This document shows, piece after piece, positions 5,709 through 6,844 of a stretch of 6,844 bases of DNA. The position numbers were made by a program, and so were the translations under genes. The stretch comes from Alphaproteobacteria bacterium (GTDB lineage Bacteria > Pseudomonadota > Alphaproteobacteria > Rhodobacterales > Rhodobacteraceae). The DNA lies in contig RFIR01000071.1 of NCBI GenBank assembly GCA_003695135.1, forward strand, positions 1 to 6,844, read 5' to 3'. The notes beneath the pieces were generated by a model. It searched no databases. It was not told the origin of the DNA and saw only the letters and a list, made by a program, of their open reading frames with translations. How positions within the stretch are numbered: the stretch's first letter is position 1; every line of letters starts with the position of its first letter.

Positions 5709-6155
5709 ATGAACTGGAAGCTGGCTGCGGCACTGCCGCTGGTCCTTGCCGGGGCCGCGATCGCGGGACCGGAGGAGAATGCGGCGACGAGCCGCGCGTT
5801 CTTCAGGCATTTCGGCGCCGGCGACATGGCCGCGTGGCTCGCCACCATGGCCCCCGATATCCGCACCTGGGAACCGGTCGGCACGCCGCCGAATGTCGGT
5901 CACGAGGGCGTGCTGGCCTGGGCCGGGCAGATGGGGCAGATGGGCATCGCCTCGGCGGAGATCGATGTCCGCGCCGTTCACCCCGCCGGCGACAGCACGG
6001 CGGTGGAATGGACGACCACCTTCACGTTTCAGGATGGCCGGAGCCTGGAGATCTCGGGCGTGGACATCCACCGTTTCGACGAGGACGGCCTGATCGCCGA
6101 GGTGCGGGGGTACTATGACCCCTCGCCCCTGATGGCCGCGAAGGGGGAGAACTGA
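5709..6155 (+). CDS. Exported NTF2/SnoaL-like protein
   Basis: This 148-residue protein has a SnoaL-like (NTF2 superfamily) domain, a cone-shaped alpha+beta fold used by ketosteroid-isomerase-like enzymes and many ligand-binding proteins. Family-like parts are the first helices SRAFFRHFGAGDMAAWLATM (28-47), then WEPVGTPPNVGHEGVLAW (54-71) and the terminal strands with RFDEDGLIAEVRGYYDPS (122-139). The N-terminus MNWKLAAALPLVLAGAAIAG resembles a signal peptide, with Ala-Ile-Ala (17-19) before a likely cleavage site, so the protein is probably periplasmic. Most SnoaL-like proteins near ECF sigma genes are cytoplasmic, so export is notable. AAGGAGG (5694-5700) lies 8 nt before the ATG. The VOC gene follows after 2 nt. 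Promoter P2 and a palindrome lie just upstream. Without seeing a defined catalytic Asp/Tyr set I do not assign an activity. Confidence 0.85.
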   Translation: MNWKLAAALPLVLAGAAIAGPEENAATSRAFFRHFGAGDMAAWLATMAPDIRTWEPVGTPPNVGHEGVLAWAGQMGQMGIASAEIDVRAVHPAGDSTAVEWTTTFTFQDGRSLEISGVDIHRFDEDGLIAEVRGYYDPSPLMAAKGEN

Positions 6156-6157
6156 AG

Positions 6158-6505
6158 ATGGGTGTACGGGTCAACTGGTTCGAGATCCCCGGTCGTGACG
6201 TGGACACACTCGCGGCCTTCTACGAGCGGATGCTCGGCACGCGCCTGGGTCGGATGGACGGCCCGGCGGGGCCGATGCGGACCTTTCTCGCCGGCGAAAT
6301 GCCGGTCGGTGCGATCGTCAATGGCGAGAGTGTCACCGGCGGCACCGTCATCTATCTTGCGGTCGAGGATGTCGGGCAGGCCCTGGCGGAAGCCGCCGCA
6401 ATGGAGGGTGAGGTGCTCCTCGGGCGGACGGAGATCGGTCCCTTCGGCACGATCGGCCGCCTGCGCGATCCGGCCGGAAATGTCGTGGCGGTGCACGGCA
6501 GCTAG
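6158..6505 (+). CDS. VOC family (glyoxalase/bleomycin-resistance fold) protein
   Basis: This 115-residue protein is made of two beta-alpha-beta-beta-beta modules, a single VOC domain that normally dimerises to form metal-dependent active sites. Module 1 starts NWFEIPGRDVDTLAAFYERMLG (6-27), and module 2 includes GGTVIYLAVEDVGQALAEAA (61-80), then GRTEIGPFGTIGRLRDPAGN (89-108) and ends VVAVHGS. The TEIGPFGTIGRLRDPAGN block is typical of a common VOC subfamily of unknown substrate. Residues Glu9, Glu69 or Glu70 and His113 lie where metal ligands often occur, but the set is not the standard glyoxalase I one. The gene starts 2 nt after the SnoaL-like stop, with GGGGGAG 8 nt upstream, so it is surely co-transcribed with it. 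It has no signal peptide and is therefore cytoplasmic, unlike its upstream neighbour. Likely roles are detoxification of, or binding to, a small electrophile or metabolite; this is inference. Confidence 0.9.
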   Translation: MGVRVNWFEIPGRDVDTLAAFYERMLGTRLGRMDGPAGPMRTFLAGEMPVGAIVNGESVTGGTVIYLAVEDVGQALAEAAAMEGEVLLGRTEIGPFGTIGRLRDPAGNVVAVHGS

Positions 6506-6516
6506 GGGAGGACGGC

Positions 6517-6804
6517 ATGACGGGCTGCGACATCGCCCCCACCGGTATTGCCTGCCCCGATTGCGGCGCCGGTACGCTGGAACCGAAACGCGGACGGTTC
6601 GGGCCGATCCACGCCTGTACCGCCGATGGCTGCGGAACCTGGCTGCCAAGCCGCCCGACAGGTGCCATCTGTGGCCATCCCCGCGACGACGGACCCTGTG
6701 GTGCGCTGATGGTCGAGGGCACGAAGACCATCCCGGATCGGTGCAGCGACCGGGGCTGCCCGAACCGCAATCCGCACCGGCTGGCCAGGGCTGCCGGCGC
6801 GTAG
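6517..6804 (+). CDS. Small cysteine-rich protein with two zinc-ribbon-like units
   Basis: This 95-residue protein has nine cysteines. The first unit is C13-P-D-C16 with C34 and C39 (ACPDCGAGTLEPKRGRFGPI, then HACTADGCGTWL). It resembles the four-Cys zinc finger at the C-terminus of bacterial DNA topoisomerase I, where a CPxCG hairpin is followed by K/R-x-G-R-F/Y-G and a second Cys pair. The second unit is a variant with C52, C61, C76 and C81 (ICGHPRDDGPCGALM and PDRCSDRGCPNRNP). C4 is extra. GGGAGGA (6506-6512) precedes the ATG by 4 nt and the gap from the VOC gene is only 11 nt, so the gene belongs to the same transcript. Topoisomerase-like fingers bind single-stranded nucleic acid, so a nucleic-acid or redox/zinc-sensing role is possible, but I recognise no named family for the whole protein. 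The coding reality is well supported by the ribosome binding site and the Cys spacing. Confidence 0.8.
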   Translation: MTGCDIAPTGIACPDCGAGTLEPKRGRFGPIHACTADGCGTWLPSRPTGAICGHPRDDGPCGALMVEGTKTIPDRCSDRGCPNRNPHRLARAAGA

Positions 6805-6818
6805 GCCGCCCTTGCGGC
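6805..6818. other. Short hairpin right after the zinc-ribbon gene
   Basis: GCCGC-CCTT-GCGGC forms a 5-bp stem with a 4-nt loop starting immediately after the TAG stop. There is no T-run after it. It could slow RNA polymerase or protect the 3' end of the transcript, but it is not a convincing intrinsic terminator. The window ends 26 nt later without another gene start. Confidence 0.25.
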
Positions 6819-6844
6819 AGCCAGGGCGTATCGGGCTCGGCCGG

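Noticed and set aside
4182..6071. 629-codon open frame on the minus strand
   Set aside because: It lies antisense to the sigma and SnoaL-like genes, is rich in Arg/Gly/Pro/His typical of shadow frames in GC-rich DNA, has no ribosome binding site of note and shows no family motifs.

Overview
The window is GC-rich and compact, with short overlaps between genes. It looks like part of an alphaproteobacterial chromosome, probably Rhodobacterales (Paracoccus/Rhodobacter/Roseobacter-like). That placement is an inference from base composition, the DctPQM TRAP transporter and the general style of the proteins. No rRNA, tRNA, CRISPR array, transposase or phage gene is visible.

Left part (1-2154, minus strand): a TRAP-type transporter operon in the order dctP-dctQ-dctM, with 4-nt stop/start overlaps. 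dctM runs off the left edge. DctP has a clear signal peptide but carries Gly where most DctP proteins have the carboxylate-binding Arg, so its ligand may not be an ordinary C4-dicarboxylate. Middle (2155-2661): about 0.5 kb of non-coding DNA between divergent genes. It contains a GC-rich hairpin, a long imperfect inverted repeat (27-nt arms, 26 matches after a 6-nt gap) and a small 13-bp palindrome. Then comes a plus-strand AGE-family sugar epimerase/isomerase (2662-3903) with the family's catalytic histidines.

Right part (4013-6804, plus strand): a tightly packed set of five genes. A YCII/DGPF-domain protein overlaps an ECF42-type sigma factor with a long C-terminal extension. These are followed by an exported NTF2/SnoaL-like protein, a VOC (glyoxalase-fold) protein and a small cysteine-rich double zinc-ribbon protein. 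The DGPF-ECF42 pairing is known. The main observation here is that the two gaps, before the DGPF gene and before the SnoaL-like gene, each hold the same promoter-like sequence: CCTGTC, 18 nt, TCGTCTG. The spacing is identical and both lie 37-38 nt from the start codon. This fits an ECF sigma factor that drives its own operon and a second transcript coding for the SnoaL, VOC and zinc-ribbon proteins. A perfect 13-bp palindrome overlaps the -10 region of the second promoter only, suggesting an extra layer of control there.

The TRAP/AGE part and the ECF42 part appear to be separate units. The first suggests uptake and isomerisation of a small organic substrate. The second looks like a sigma-controlled response module of small ligand-binding or detoxifying proteins whose signal and substrates are unknown.
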